The position numbers and the translations under genes are program-made. This document shows positions 63,662 to 64,000 of a stretch of 64,000 nt of DNA, piece by piece (the first letter of the stretch is position 1; every line of letters starts with the position of its first letter). The DNA comes from UPXZ01 sp047974405 (GTDB lineage Bacteria; Bacteroidota; Bacteroidia; Bacteroidales; Paludibacteraceae). The notes below the pieces were generated by a model, which worked only from the letters and a program-made list of their open reading frames with translations, was not told the DNA's origin and did no database searches. The stretch spans positions 1 through 64,000 of the forward strand of contig JBKECI010000042.1 of NCBI GenBank assembly GCA_047974405.1, read 5' to 3'.

Positions 63662-64000
63662 TTATCCCTTTTTCTGAAAATTCAATTGAAAACAATGCTT
63701 TTGTTCACCGAATGAGTAGTCTATTTTTATGCTGTAAAGCGATGATATACCCTTTACAATAGCCAAGCCCAACCCTGTTGAATTATGAGAAGCATTGTAT
63801 TTTTGAAATCTATTGAAAATCTTGCTTTTATCCAAAGTTTTTTTATCTCCAGAGTTGCAAATTTTTATTTGGTTGTTGTTTATCTCAATCTCAATCCTAC
63901 CTTTTTCAATATTGTGGTAAATAGCATTTTTTAAAAGGTTCGTTATCAATATTTGAGCATGTAGTTTATCCATTTTATAAACCAGCGCTCCCTTATCATC
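63662..64000 (-). CDS. Sensor histidine kinase, C-terminal part (cut by window edge)
   Basis: The frame is open to the right edge (113 codons seen). HATPase features: N box ITNLLKNAIYHN, a degenerate G1 box in ICNSGD, and the G2 box STGLGLAIV. The usual DxGxG is reduced to NSGDK, as in some Bacteroidota kinases with short lids. The HisKA and sensor parts are outside the window. Likely partner response regulator further right; PepSY-like genes follow in the same direction. Confidence 0.88.
   Translation of the reverse strand, partial: DDKGALVYKMDKLHAQILITNLLKNAIYHNIEKGRIEIEINNNQIKICNSGDKKTLDKSKIFNRFQKYNASHNSTGLGLAIVKGISSLYSIKIDYSFGEQKHCFQLNFQKKG

Overview
The window reads as an AT-rich chromosomal segment of a Bacteroidales-type Bacteroidota. 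The evidence is a hybrid two-component regulator with a periplasmic propeller, a SusD lipoprotein, a Na+-pumping methylmalonyl-CoA decarboxylase operon, several TAnnTTTG-type promoter boxes, tRNAs without an encoded CCA, and at least four secreted proteins with C-terminal tails of the type IX secretion (T9SS) sorting kind. The T9SS cargo argues for a free-living or oral/environmental type of Bacteroidales rather than a classical gut Bacteroides; the genus cannot be fixed from this sequence alone.

Layout. 1-10.9 kb (minus): a glycan locus with a hybrid sensor/regulator, a large non-catalytic multi-domain secreted protein, a GH27 alpha-galactosidase and the start of a BNR_4 protein. 11.4 kb: a small RRM RNA-binding protein. 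12.1-16.2 kb (minus): methylmalonyl-CoA epimerase, decarboxylase alpha, gamma, biotin carrier and beta subunits (propionate pathway with sodium export). 16.8-21.4 kb: tRNA-Pro, a lipoprotein, GH16, a DUF2264 protein, aquaporin. 22.1-31.4 kb (plus): a SusD with no SusC, a GH31, an anomeric-sugar-kinase-like protein and two tandem GH109-like proteins, which I read as an alpha-GalNAc release and salvage locus. 31.8-37.6 kb: a T9SS CotH-family protein, a small membrane protein, galK and galM. 37.6-42.8 kb (minus): a PhoR/PhoB-type pair and a GH2 beta-galactosidase. 42.9-48.1 kb (minus): DedA-like, DUF6427-like, M3 peptidase, RibF, HAD phosphatase. 48.2-56.9 kb: tRNA with CAT anticodon, a giant T9SS GH128-like protein, a WG-repeat protein, a GH127 beta-L-arabinofuranosidase. 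57-64 kb: a rearranged region in which two 282-bp direct copies of the 3' end of a PepSY-like gene bracket a broken nhaA, a porin and a BCCT osmolyte transporter; the window ends in PepSY-like genes and the 3' end of a sensor kinase.

The genes together describe a galactose/GalNAc/arabinose/beta-glucan scavenger: secreted GH27, GH31, GH109, GH2, GH127, GH16 and GH128 release sugars, galM/galK and the sugar kinase feed them inward, and the mmd operon belongs to succinate-propionate fermentation. The most unusual structures are a four-copy ~265-bp MITE-like repeat with terminal inverted repeats, a perfect 18-bp inverted repeat in front of the DUF2264 gene, the nhaA/PepSY breakpoint with its direct repeats, and the SusC-less GalNAc locus.
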